From Rhizobium esperanzae (lineage in GTDB: Bacteria; Pseudomonadota; Alphaproteobacteria; Rhizobiales; Rhizobiaceae), in NCBI RefSeq assembly GCF_014197615.1, contig NZ_JACIFY010000015.1, forward strand, positions 62,001-126,000: a stretch of 64,000 nucleotides of DNA, read 5' to 3'. The notes below the pieces were generated by a model. The model made no database searches, was not told where the DNA came from, and saw only the letters and a program-made list of their open reading frames with translations. Shown here piece by piece: positions 26,632-33,954 of the stretch. The position numbers were made by a program, and so were the translations under genes. The first letter of the stretch is position 1; every line of letters starts with the position of its first letter.

Positions 26632-27495
26632 ATGACACTCCCTTTCGGCGCATTGAGAGCATTCGAAGCAGCAGCGCGTCTCTCGAGCTTCTCGCGCGCC
26701 GGCGACGAGTTGCGCGTGACCCATGCGGCGATCAGTCATCAGATCCGTCATTTGGAAGAATGGTTCGGGCGCGCCTTATTCTTGCGTGAAAAACGCGGCG
26801 TGCGGCTGGCACCCGAGGCCAAGCGGTTTGCCGAGATCCTATCGAACAGTTTCGAGCGAATTTCTGCCGAAGCGGAATTGCTGAAGCTGAGCACCAGATC
26901 CGAGATCACCGTCGCCTGCATCCCCTCCATCGCGACGCGATGGCTCATACCGTCACTCGGCGATTTCCTCGCCGGGCATCCGGATGTCACGATAAGGGTG
27001 GTCTACGCCATGGCCGAGCAGCGCCTGCGTGAAACCGGTTGCGACATACTGATCACGCTTGGCGCCGACACTTCCGAAGGCGTCGTTTGCCAGCCGCTTT
27101 TCTCCCGTGCCGCTCAACCTGTTGCCAGCCCGCGCTACCTCGAACGAAAGGGCAGCCTCCGCCACGCAACACAGATCGCAACGGCAGACCTGCTGCATGA
27201 CGAGACCACCGCGCATTGGGCGCAGTGGCTCGACAAGGCCGGCGCGCCGTTCACCCAAACGCTGAAGGGACCGGTGTTTCAAGACTTCAATTTGCTCGCA
27301 ACCGCCGTCATTGCCGGTCATGGCGTGGCACTTTGTCCGGTCGAGTTATGCCGCCGAGAAATCGAAAACGGCGACCTTGTCGTCCTCTCGGACATCGCGA
27401 TTCTCGAACACGAGAATTACTTTCTGATCCGCAAAGCGTCGCCCCAAAAATCAATTTCCGCCTTCAGCACGTGGTTCAAATCCGTCATTGAATAG
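26632..27495 (+). CDS. LysR-family regulator of the GcvA type
   Basis: A 287-residue regulator starting [46 protein letters not shown], the GcvA-like winged helix. The effector domain carries [24 protein letters not shown] lies ten bases before ATG 26632; the frame extends upstream without support. It diverges from ectC across 131 bp, so ectC is its likely target. Confidence 0.92.
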   Translation: MTLPFGALRAFEAAARLSSFSRAGDELRVTHAAISHQIRHLEEWFGRALFLREKRGVRLAPEAKRFAEILSNSFERISAEAELLKLSTRSEITVACIPSIATRWLIPSLGDFLAGHPDVTIRVVYAMAEQRLRETGCDILITLGADTSEGVVCQPLFSRAAQPVASPRYLERKGSLRHATQIATADLLHDETTAHWAQWLDKAGAPFTQTLKGPVFQDFNLLATAVIAGHGVALCPVELCRREIENGDLVVLSDIAILEHENYFLIRKASPQKSISAFSTWFKSVIE

Positions 27496-27683
27496 ACGTC
27501 AGGCTGGGATCGGGCCGCCGCTCTTGAAATCGAGACGCGGCCCTTGCGCGGGAGCCTCCATCGGCGCCAAGAATCCCGTTGCGTTGCCTCGGCGAAAGGC
27601 GCATGGTTTCGGCGTCGGCAGCCATTACACGGGCGCTGCCGACTGAGGGTTTGAATGCCCTCGCCCCGACGAAAGGAGGACCG

Positions 27684-27995
27684 ATGTCTTCCACTTCCAA
27701 AAGGTCGTATCTGACATCCTGTGATCTCGACATGCTTCAGGGCGTGCTCGATGCCGCTGGCTACGACGCCAAAATCACGGCCGACGACGAAGAGGTCTTC
27801 AACGTCGCAGCCGTGCTGCTGATCAGACTGTTCCAGGAGGGCGTCACCTCACCGGCCATGCTCTCACAGGCACTCGACTATTATTTCGGCAAACCGAAGA
27901 AGCCACCGAAACCGGTCACACCCGTTTGCAATCGCTATGCTATACAGGGATTGCCCCGCGAGCGCCGCGCCTCGGGTTCGTTCAGGGGCGGGTAA
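27684..27995 (+). CDS. Small helical protein, paralogue of the one at 38181
   Basis: A 103-residue protein of unknown function, mostly helical: SCDLDMLQGVLDAAGYDAKI, then VAAVLLIRLFQEGVTSPAM and LSQALDYYFGKPKK. AAAGGAGG four bases before the ATG decides the start. The C-terminal 25 residues are basic and Arg-rich. It shares the pattern DLDxL-x3-LD ... Glu ... VxAALxL-x4-G-x2-S-x3-L-x2-AL with the short protein at 38181. Confidence 0.75.
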   Translation: MSSTSKRSYLTSCDLDMLQGVLDAAGYDAKITADDEEVFNVAAVLLIRLFQEGVTSPAMLSQALDYYFGKPKKPPKPVTPVCNRYAIQGLPRERRASGSFRGG

Positions 27996-28037
27996 AGCGC
28001 TATCGCCTTCAATTTCGATCCAGAGGGAGATTCATCC

Positions 28038-28181
28038 ATGGCAAAGGGACAACTGAGAAGCAACCGCGAGGTCCGGAAGCCGAAGAAGGACAAGCAGGCG
28101 GCGAAGGGGGATAATACATTCGCCAATCAGATGAAGACCGCGACCCAGAGCGCACCGCACGGCAGTGCTCCGAAGAAATAG
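28038..28181 (+). CDS. 47-residue basic small protein
   Basis: A Lys/Arg-rich, disordered-looking protein: MAKGQLRSNREVRKPKKDK, then NTFANQMKTATQSAPHGSAPKK. A GGGAGA ribosome site sits eight bases before the ATG, and codon use is like its neighbours. I believe similar short proteins occur in other rhizobia, but no function is known to me. A perfect 13-bp palindrome lies 42 bases after its stop. Confidence 0.65.
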   Translation: MAKGQLRSNREVRKPKKDKQAAKGDNTFANQMKTATQSAPHGSAPKK

Positions 28182-28222
28182 GCTTGCATCGCCCGCCGCC
28201 TCTCGCCTTCGCCGGCGCAGAG

Positions 28223-28250
28223 CAGCGCAAATCGAGATCGATTTGCGCTG
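28223..28250. repeat. Perfect 13-bp inverted repeat after the 47-residue gene
   Basis: CAGCGCAAATCGA (28223-28235) and TCGATTTGCGCTG (28238-28250) are separated by two bases. The hairpin would be very stable and is placed like a terminator for the small gene, but it lacks a U-tract; Rho-independent function is therefore uncertain. Confidence 0.55.
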
Positions 28251-28343
28251 GAGATGATGTGCGGTTAAAAGCGGCGGCGCGTCCTGCCGGACGCGCGAGG
28301 AATGACCCGTGTTTTCGAATAGGCCGGAAGGTACCCACTTAGC

Positions 28344-28415
28344 ATGACTCTTGCTCAAACAATTGGCCGCGTCGACGCTTCGTCGCCGGCCGCTGCCCTT
28401 CGCGGCGTTCTCTAG
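28344..28415 (+). CDS. Possible 23-codon upstream ORF coupled to the desaturase gene
   Basis: ATG at 28344 opens a short frame (MTLAQTIGRVDASSPAAALR...) ending in TAG at 28413-28415. The last base of the stop is the first base of the desaturase GTG start (TAGTG). GGAAGG lies 13 bases upstream. The desaturase start has no ribosome site of its own, so coupling through this leader is plausible. Not verified as translated. Confidence 0.3.
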   Translation: MTLAQTIGRVDASSPAAALRGVL

Positions 28416-29518
28416 TGATCGAATCCGCACGCCGCTACGAGAGCGAGGAAATTCAGGTCGCCACTTTCGACGCGCCTGGTGAAAACCCGGAAAAACCAGC
28501 AGGACAAACCGCCCCTTTCGCCGAGAAGGCCTGGTTGAAGATCCTTGCCGGATATCGCCAGCCGAGGGCTGCACGCAGCGCCTTCGAGCTTGCCGTCACG
28601 GCCATCCCCTTTGCGCTGTTCTGGGCTGCGGCATGGGCGTCCGTTCACTATAGCTTCTGGCCCGGCCTGATCCTCGTCATCCCCGCCGCCGCCTTCCTGC
28701 TGCGACTGTTCATGATCCAGCATGATTGCGGCCACGGCTCGTTTTTCGCCCGTCGCCGCCTCGACGACTGGGTGGGACGCACGATCGGCATTCTGACGCT
28801 GACGCCCTACGATTATTGGCGCCGGGCGCATGCCGAACACCATGCCTCGGCCGGAAACCTCGACGAGCGCGGCGTCGGCGACATCGAGACGCTGACGATC
28901 GCCGAATATAACGCGCTGTCGCGCTGGGGCCGGCTCGGTTACCGGCTCTACCGGCACCCGGCCGTGATGTTCGGGATCGGGCCGGCATGGCTGTTCATCA
29001 TCAAGCAGCGCCTGCCTTTCGGCATGATGCGCTCCGGCGCCCTGCCCTGGGTCTCGACCATGGCGACCAACCTTGCCATCGCACTCGCCGCAGCATTGCT
29101 GATCTGGGCGGTCGGGATCGTCCCCTTCCTGCTGGTCCATCTGCCGATCGTGCTGCTTGCCGGTGCGGCCGGCGTCTGGCTGTTCTACGTCCAGCATCAG
29201 TTCGAGGAAACGCATTGGTCGAAGAAGCCGGACTGGCAGTTCCAGCATGCGGCCCTGCACGGCGCCTCGCATTACGACCTGCCGCCGGTGCTGCGCTGGA
29301 TCACCGGCAATATCGGCATCCACCACGTGCACCACCTGTCAAGCCGGGTGCCCTATTACCGGCTGCCCGAAGTGCTGCGGGACCACCCCGAACTTGCCGA
29401 TCTCGGCCGCATCACGCTCATGGACAGCCTGCGCTGCGTCAAGCTGGTGCTGTGGGACGAACAGACGAAGCGGCTGGTGTCGTTTCGCGAGGCGGCCCGG
29501 CTCGCAGCCGCGGGATAA
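28415..29518 (+). CDS. Membrane fatty acid desaturase (omega-6/delta-12 type)
   Basis: A 367-residue integral di-iron desaturase. Three histidine boxes are present: HDCGHGSFF (about 103), HAEHHAS (about 139) and HHVHHLSSRVPYYRLPE (about 304), with paired membrane helices between. YVQHQFEETHW precedes the last box. It would introduce a double bond into membrane acyl chains using O2 and an electron donor. The GTG start lacks a clear ribosome site and may be coupled to a short upstream ORF. The stop lies 9 bp from the convergent SDR gene. Confidence 0.9.
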   Translation: MIESARRYESEEIQVATFDAPGENPEKPAGQTAPFAEKAWLKILAGYRQPRAARSAFELAVTAIPFALFWAAAWASVHYSFWPGLILVIPAAAFLLRLFMIQHDCGHGSFFARRRLDDWVGRTIGILTLTPYDYWRRAHAEHHASAGNLDERGVGDIETLTIAEYNALSRWGRLGYRLYRHPAVMFGIGPAWLFIIKQRLPFGMMRSGALPWVSTMATNLAIALAAALLIWAVGIVPFLLVHLPIVLLAGAAGVWLFYVQHQFEETHWSKKPDWQFQHAALHGASHYDLPPVLRWITGNIGIHHVHHLSSRVPYYRLPEVLRDHPELADLGRITLMDSLRCVKLVLWDEQTKRLVSFREAARLAAAG

Positions 29519-29527
29519 GGGGCGACT

Positions 29528-30442
29528 TCAGCGGTAGCCCGTCACATCGGCCGGTTTGCCGGGCTCCTGCACTTCCACCATGTAGCGCCAGCAATCCGGC
29601 CGTGAACCATCGATGTCGTCGAAACCATAGACCTTGGCGAGGCCACCGCTCGACAGCGACTGACCGTTCCAGCGGGCGCGGTCGGGATCGGCTGATATGG
29701 CCGCAACCGCGCGGCCAATGAAGCGCGGCGTTTCGGAAATGGCGAAATGCGGCTGCACCCTAGTCGCGTCGCGCCAGTTCTCCTCGCTGACACCATAGGC
29801 ATCCAGCATCATTTCGGAGCGCAGCCAGCCGGGCGTGATCGCAACGGCCGTGGCGCCGTGTTTTGCCAGATCCTGGGCATGCGCCCAGGCCATGCGGGTC
29901 ACGCCCGTCTTGACCAGGTCGTAGAAGGGCGACAGCCGGTAATGCGTGGCATTATAATCCGCCGTGCCGTCGGTCATTTCCACCAGCAGCCCGCCCGGCC
30001 GCTCGATCATCAGCGGCAGCGCATAATGGGCGGTGATCAGATGGGTGTCGATGCCGAGCCGCAGCATGCGCAGACCCTTGTCCAGCGAGTGCTCCCAGAC
30101 GGATTTGTCCCATTCGAACAGTTTTTCGCAGCCCCAGATGTCGTTGACGAGAATATCGAGCCGGCCGGCCTCGCTGCGAATACGGGCAACCAGCGCCTCG
30201 ACCTCCGGCGCGATGAGATGATCCACCGGCACGGCAATGCCTCTTCCGCCTGCCGCGGTCACCAGTTCGGCCGTCTCCTCGATCGTCTCCGGCCGCATAT
30301 ATTCAGATTGCCGGGTGCGCGTCGTGCGACCCGTGACATAGACCGTGGCGCCGGCAGCGCCCAGTTCCACCGCGATGCCGCGACCGGCACCACGTGTCGC
30401 GCCCGCCACCAAAGCCACTTTCTCCCGCAACTGTGCTGTCAC
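29528..30442 (-). CDS. Short-chain dehydrogenase/reductase
   Basis: A 304-residue SDR: cofactor motif ALVAGATRGAGRGIAVELG (TGxxxGxG variant with Ala), a VTGRTTRTRQ segment suited to NADP, DILVNDIWG in place of NNAG, and a catalytic region YDLVKTGVTRMA (Tyr-x3-Lys). The start is GTG at 30442 with GGAGG eight bases upstream; the extra upstream reading crosses the operator. It diverges from a tetR gene with a perfect operator between. Confidence 0.9.
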   Translation of the reverse strand: MTAQLREKVALVAGATRGAGRGIAVELGAAGATVYVTGRTTRTRQSEYMRPETIEETAELVTAAGGRGIAVPVDHLIAPEVEALVARIRSEAGRLDILVNDIWGCEKLFEWDKSVWEHSLDKGLRMLRLGIDTHLITAHYALPLMIERPGGLLVEMTDGTADYNATHYRLSPFYDLVKTGVTRMAWAHAQDLAKHGATAVAITPGWLRSEMMLDAYGVSEENWRDATRVQPHFAISETPRFIGRAVAAISADPDRARWNGQSLSSGGLAKVYGFDDIDGSRPDCWRYMVEVQEPGKPADVTGYR

Positions 30443-30500
30443 GTCTCCATCCTCCGGGCTAGAACAAAATTCAGTCGGATTGGCCGATATGTCGATATTG

Positions 30501-30526
30501 TTTATAAACGAATGATCGTTTATAAA
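30501..30526. promoter_or_regulatory. Perfect TetR operator between SDR and tetR genes
   Basis: TTTATAAACG (30501-30510) and CGTTTATAAA (30517-30526) are exact inverted repeats separated by six bases. The site is 59 bp from the SDR start and 25 bp from the tetR start, so one repressor could shut both promoters. The AT-rich arms differ sharply from the surrounding GC-rich DNA. Confidence 0.65.
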
Positions 30527-30550
30527 TGCAGCGATTGCAAGAGGAATGTC

Positions 30551-31111
30551 ATGCCGCGCCACCGCACATTGTCCGATGACCAGCTCCTCGCCATGGTGCT
30601 GGCGGTGATCCATTCCAAAGGCCCCGATGCGGCAACCTTTGCGGCGGTCGCCAAAGCGAGCGGCCTTTCCGGCTCGACGCTGGTGCAGCGTTTTGCGACG
30701 AAGGCGGCGATGCTGCGGGCCGCCCTGCTCTATGCCTGGGACCGGCTGGATGCGGAGACGGCGCGGCTTGCCGAGAACGTGCCGAAAACTCCGGAAGGCG
30801 CCGTCGCGCTGCTCGTCGGCCTGTCGCAGGATTACGGAGACAATGCCGCTGCCTATGGCGAGGGATTGCTGGTGCTTCGCGAGGATTTCCGCGATCCGGT
30901 GCTGCGGGCCCGCGGTGCGGCCTGGGGAACCGCGTTGACGACTGATATCGCCCGATGTTTTGCATCAGCAAGCGCGCCGGAGACCATCGCCCGGCTGATG
31001 CTGTCGCAATGGCAGGGCTCGCTCACCTGGTGGGGATTTGGCCCAGATGGACCGGTGGACGCCTATGTGGAGACGGAATTGCGACGCTTCCTCGCCGCCG
31101 TGACATCCTGA
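30551..31111 (+). CDS. TetR-family transcriptional regulator
   Basis: A 186-residue regulator: MPRHRTLSDDQLLAMVLAVIHSKGPDAATFAAVAKASGLSGSTLVQRFATKAAMLRAAL is a TetR helix-turn-helix. GAGGA is five bases before the ATG; a longer in-frame reading upstream is antisense to the SDR gene. It diverges from the SDR gene and probably represses it and itself. Confidence 0.9.
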   Translation: MPRHRTLSDDQLLAMVLAVIHSKGPDAATFAAVAKASGLSGSTLVQRFATKAAMLRAALLYAWDRLDAETARLAENVPKTPEGAVALLVGLSQDYGDNAAAYGEGLLVLREDFRDPVLRARGAAWGTALTTDIARCFASASAPETIARLMLSQWQGSLTWWGFGPDGPVDAYVETELRRFLAAVTS

Positions 31112-31131
31112 TCCCGGCCCGGACATTTCGC

Positions 31132-31770
31132 CTAATAGGCAGCGACCAGCATCGCCTTGATAAAATAGAGCAAAGCAACGGTCACGCCGATCGTCGCCAA
31201 TGTGAGCAGCAGTCCGATCAGGGTGACGAGACCGTCCCGCTCCATCAGGGCGACGGCCAGGACCACCAGCGAGAACACCGGCAGAATATTGCCGAACGGG
31301 ATCGGCAGCGCGATCACGACCGCGAGCAGGAAGACAGGAATGCCCAGCAGCGCCTGCACCTTCGGGCCTGTAAACAGCTCCAGCCGGCCGGCGCGCACGA
31401 CCTTCTCCACCCGGGCGATCACCGGAACCGCGTGCCCCACCACGAGATCGAGTGCGGCAAACGAAACCTGGCGATTGCGGAGGACGGCGGGCAGCCACAC
31501 TGTGCGGCCGCCCGCGACGATCTGCAGGGAGACCATCGCCAGCGCCGTGCCGAACACCATCCCGAACGGGCCGGGAATCGGGGTCAGCGCCGGGATTGCC
31601 AGGAAAAGGATGGTGAAGGCGATGCTGGCCGGGCCCATCGCCTCCAGCGCCTCGCCGATCGAGAGGCCACCCTTCACCCGGGCAAGTTCCAGCATCTCCC
31701 GAAGCCGCGCGGTGGCCACACCGCGTGGCGCGCGTCTATTTCCGTCCTGATCAGACATCATACGGTCCAT
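31132..31770 (-). CDS. exoD: ExoD-family membrane protein
   Basis: A 212-residue polytopic protein of the ExoD family (exopolysaccharide synthesis; in S. meliloti exoD mutants are alkali-sensitive and make abnormal exopolysaccharide). It has about five hydrophobic helices, with the N-terminal cytoplasmic segment KGGLSIGEALEAMGPASIAFTILFLAIPALTPIPGPFG typical of the family. The start may be ATG 31770 or one of the two ATGs 9-12 bp inside. It follows a small gene by 15 bp and terC by a further 44 bp, suggesting one transcript. Confidence 0.85.
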   Translation of the reverse strand: MDRMMSDQDGNRRAPRGVATARLREMLELARVKGGLSIGEALEAMGPASIAFTILFLAIPALTPIPGPFGMVFGTALAMVSLQIVAGGRTVWLPAVLRNRQVSFAALDLVVGHAVPVIARVEKVVRAGRLELFTGPKVQALLGIPVFLLAVVIALPIPFGNILPVFSLVVLAVALMERDGLVTLIGLLLTLATIGVTVALLYFIKAMLVAAY

Positions 31771-31785
31771 TCCAGCCCGCTGCCG

Positions 31786-32088
31786 TTACGCAGCCGCGCC
31801 CGCCCCGCTCAAGACGCCGATGATGGCTGCGCATTGCGGATCCTTGCCATCGAGAAGCTCGACCGGCGAGGTGTGGCCGATCGCGATACTGACGACCGTG
31901 GCCGCCGCCCAGCCGTAGTCCCCGGCCGCACGCTTGATGAGCTGCGGCCCCTGGGATGCGAGGCAAGCCTGGGACTGGCTGACGATTTCCACGGGAAGCC
32001 GGGCGCGCTCAACCTGTTCCTGTATCTGGGCCTGCAGCGGATCGACGACGAGCAGGGCAAAAATCCAGCCGATGAAATTCGAGATCAT
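31786..32088 (-). CDS. 100-residue protein with N-terminal hydrophobic segment
   Basis: The N-terminus MISNFIGWIFALLVVDPLQAQ may be a membrane anchor or secretion signal; the rest is Ala-rich with two Cys (QACLASQG and PQCAAIIG). GGAAGGAAACAGAT precedes the ATG, a strong ribosome site. Not recognised. It sits between terC and exoD on the same strand. Confidence 0.7.
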   Translation of the reverse strand: MISNFIGWIFALLVVDPLQAQIQEQVERARLPVEIVSQSQACLASQGPQLIKRAAGDYGWAAATVVSIAIGHTSPVELLDGKDPQCAAIIGVLSGAGAAA

Positions 32089-32132
32089 ATCTGTTTCCTT
32101 CCTTTGTTAACGTGTCCGTATGCAGCGCCCGC

Positions 32133-33116
32133 TCAGGCGGGCTGCTGCGGACCCCGCGTCTTGAGGAGGCTCCAGACCACGCCGGCGGCGATGATCGCGA
32201 AGGTGATGCCGAGCGAGAGCGCGGCCGGGAATTTTTCAAGACCCAGGAGATCGGCCAGGAAGATCTTCGAGCCGATGAAGATCAGCACGATGGCGAGCGC
32301 CGGCTTGAGGTAGCGGAAGCGATGGATCATCGCCGCGAGCGCAAAATACAGGGCGCGCAGGCCGAGGATCGCGAAGATGTTCGAGGTATAGACGATAAAG
32401 GGATCCGTGGTGATGGCGAAGATTGCGGGAACAGAATCGACGGCGAAAATGACGTCGGCCACTTCGACCATGACGAGCGCCATGAACAGCGGGGTGATGA
32501 ACCAGGTCATCCGACCCGTCTTCGGGTTTGCCTTTCTGACGAAGAACCGCTCGCCGTGATGTTCCTCGGTGACGTTGAAGCGGCTGCGCATGAAGCGGAC
32601 GAGCACGTTCTTCGAGACATCGGGCTCAGCCTCCTTGACGACCAGCATCTTGATACCGGTCACGATCAGGAACGCGGCGAAGATATAGAGGAGCCAGGCG
32701 AATTCGGCGACCAGCGTCGCGCCGACACCGATCATGATCGCACGCAGCACGATGACGCCGAGGATACCCCAGAAGAGCACACGATGCTGGTAGAGGCGCG
32801 GCACGGCAAAGAACGAGAAGATCAGGGCGATGACGAAGACATTGTCGAGCGCCAGCGTCTTTTCGACGACGAAGCCCGTCATATAGGCAAGGCCGGCCTC
32901 AGAACCGAGATACCACCATACCCAGCCACCGAAGGTCAGGCCGAGGGCGATATAGAGGGCAGAAAGCTTGATGCTTTCGCCGACGCCGATTTCCTTGTTC
33001 TGCTTATGAAGAATACCGAGGTCGAAGGATAGAATGGCGATGACGAGGACGAAAAAGCTCGACCACATCCAGAGCGGCGTTCCCAGCCACTCGGCGAACA
33101 AAAAAGAGAAATCCAA
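32133..33116 (-). CDS. TerC-family integral membrane protein
   Basis: A 327-residue protein with about nine membrane helices. The TerC core has acidic residues inside helices: SFDLGILHKQ, KTLALDNVFVIALIFSFF, and VEVADVIFAVDSVPAIFAITTDPFIVYTSN. The family handles metal (tellurite resistance, manganese export such as E. coli Alx). The start is TTG at 33116, placed after AGGGGA; the longer frame runs through the structured leader and is not credible as protein. The helix structure upstream can hide this ribosome site. Confidence 0.9.
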   Translation of the reverse strand: MDFSFLFAEWLGTPLWMWSSFFVLVIAILSFDLGILHKQNKEIGVGESIKLSALYIALGLTFGGWVWWYLGSEAGLAYMTGFVVEKTLALDNVFVIALIFSFFAVPRLYQHRVLFWGILGVIVLRAIMIGVGATLVAEFAWLLYIFAAFLIVTGIKMLVVKEAEPDVSKNVLVRFMRSRFNVTEEHHGERFFVRKANPKTGRMTWFITPLFMALVMVEVADVIFAVDSVPAIFAITTDPFIVYTSNIFAILGLRALYFALAAMIHRFRYLKPALAIVLIFIGSKIFLADLLGLEKFPAALSLGITFAIIAAGVVWSLLKTRGPQQPA

Positions 33117-33240
33117 GGATAGTCCCCTGTCGGCACTGGTTGTCGGAGAAGAGGTCCGACATCGCAAGAGTGCCGAAGCTCTCGCCAGAGGGGCCCGGAC
33201 CAGCGGGTCGAACAGCAGGTAGGGTCTCACTTTTCAATAG
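33117..33240 (-). ncRNA. Structured 5' leader of terC (candidate cis-regulatory RNA)
   Basis: Reading the minus strand, three nested helices lie before terC. CCCCT (plus 33189-33193) pairs with AGGGG (33124-33128), the ribosome site itself. GGCACT (33169-33174) pairs with AGTGCC (33132-33137). GTCGGA (33155-33160) pairs with TCCGAC (33142-33147). An alternative helix, GGTCCG (33196-33201) with CGGACC (33153-33158), would break the third. This is riboswitch-like. I recall a described terC RNA motif in Alphaproteobacteria but could not compare it; it does not resemble the yybP-ykoY aptamer as I know it. Confidence 0.6.
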
Positions 33241-33283
33241 TCAAGCGGCGCCACTGCCAATTTTATCGGCGCCAGGGGCCGGA

Positions 33284-33760
33284 TCAGGCTTCCTCCTCGT
33301 TCTTCTCCTCGCCGACGGTCAGCGGCCAGTCGACGACGTAATCCTCGAGGTCGTCGATATCGATCTCGGTTTCGTTGATCGTGCGGCCGCGGGCGGAAAT
33401 GCCGGCGGCATGAACGGTTTCCGGATCGCCGGAGACGAGCGGGTGCCACCAGTAGAGATCGCGGCCCTCATTGACCAGCCGGTAGCCGCAGGTCGGCGGC
33501 AGCCAGGCGATATCGGGCACATTCTCCTTCGTCAGCTGCACGCAGTCCGGCACGAAATCCCAGCGGTTCTGATAGCTGGAACAGCGACAGCTTTCGCCGT
33601 CGAGCAGCTTGCAGCTGACCGAGGTGAAATAGATATCGCCGCTATCCCATTCCTCGATCTTGTTGAGACAACAGAGGCCGCAGCCGTCGCAGAGGCTTTC
33701 CCATTCGGCAACGGTCATTTCGGCAAGCGTCTTGCGCTTCCAGAAGGGCAGATCGATCAT
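33284..33760 (-). CDS. YcgN/UPF0260 cysteine-cluster protein
   Basis: A 158-residue protein of the UPF0260 family. The N-terminus [29 protein letters not shown] holds C-x2-C-x3-C-like cysteines, with further Cys in [23 protein letters not shown] and TCGYR: eight or more conserved cysteines suggesting a metal cluster. Its function is unknown; length and cysteine spacing are normal for the family. Confidence 0.92.
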   Translation of the reverse strand: MIDLPFWKRKTLAEMTVAEWESLCDGCGLCCLNKIEEWDSGDIYFTSVSCKLLDGESCRCSSYQNRWDFVPDCVQLTKENVPDIAWLPPTCGYRLVNEGRDLYWWHPLVSGDPETVHAAGISARGRTINETEIDIDDLEDYVVDWPLTVGEEKNEEEA

Positions 33761-33954
33761 CGTTCGTTTCTTGCAACAGCGGCCCGCAAATTCACGTGAC
33801 CGTCATGCATCTCTCTTGTTATCGGCCACAAAATCAATCAATTCTTCAGCATGCTCCTGATATCGGAGAGCTTTGCGGCCATATGCAGGCTTGCGTTCCA
33901 TCGCGTTGCGACGGACGGACATGAGGCAAGCGCGATCAGGCGGGAATACAGGAC

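Noticed and set aside
33117-33230. N-terminal extension of TerC through its leader
   Set aside because: The extension is Arg/Leu-rich with no family match, while the DNA shows nested RNA helices and the TTG has a ribosome site.
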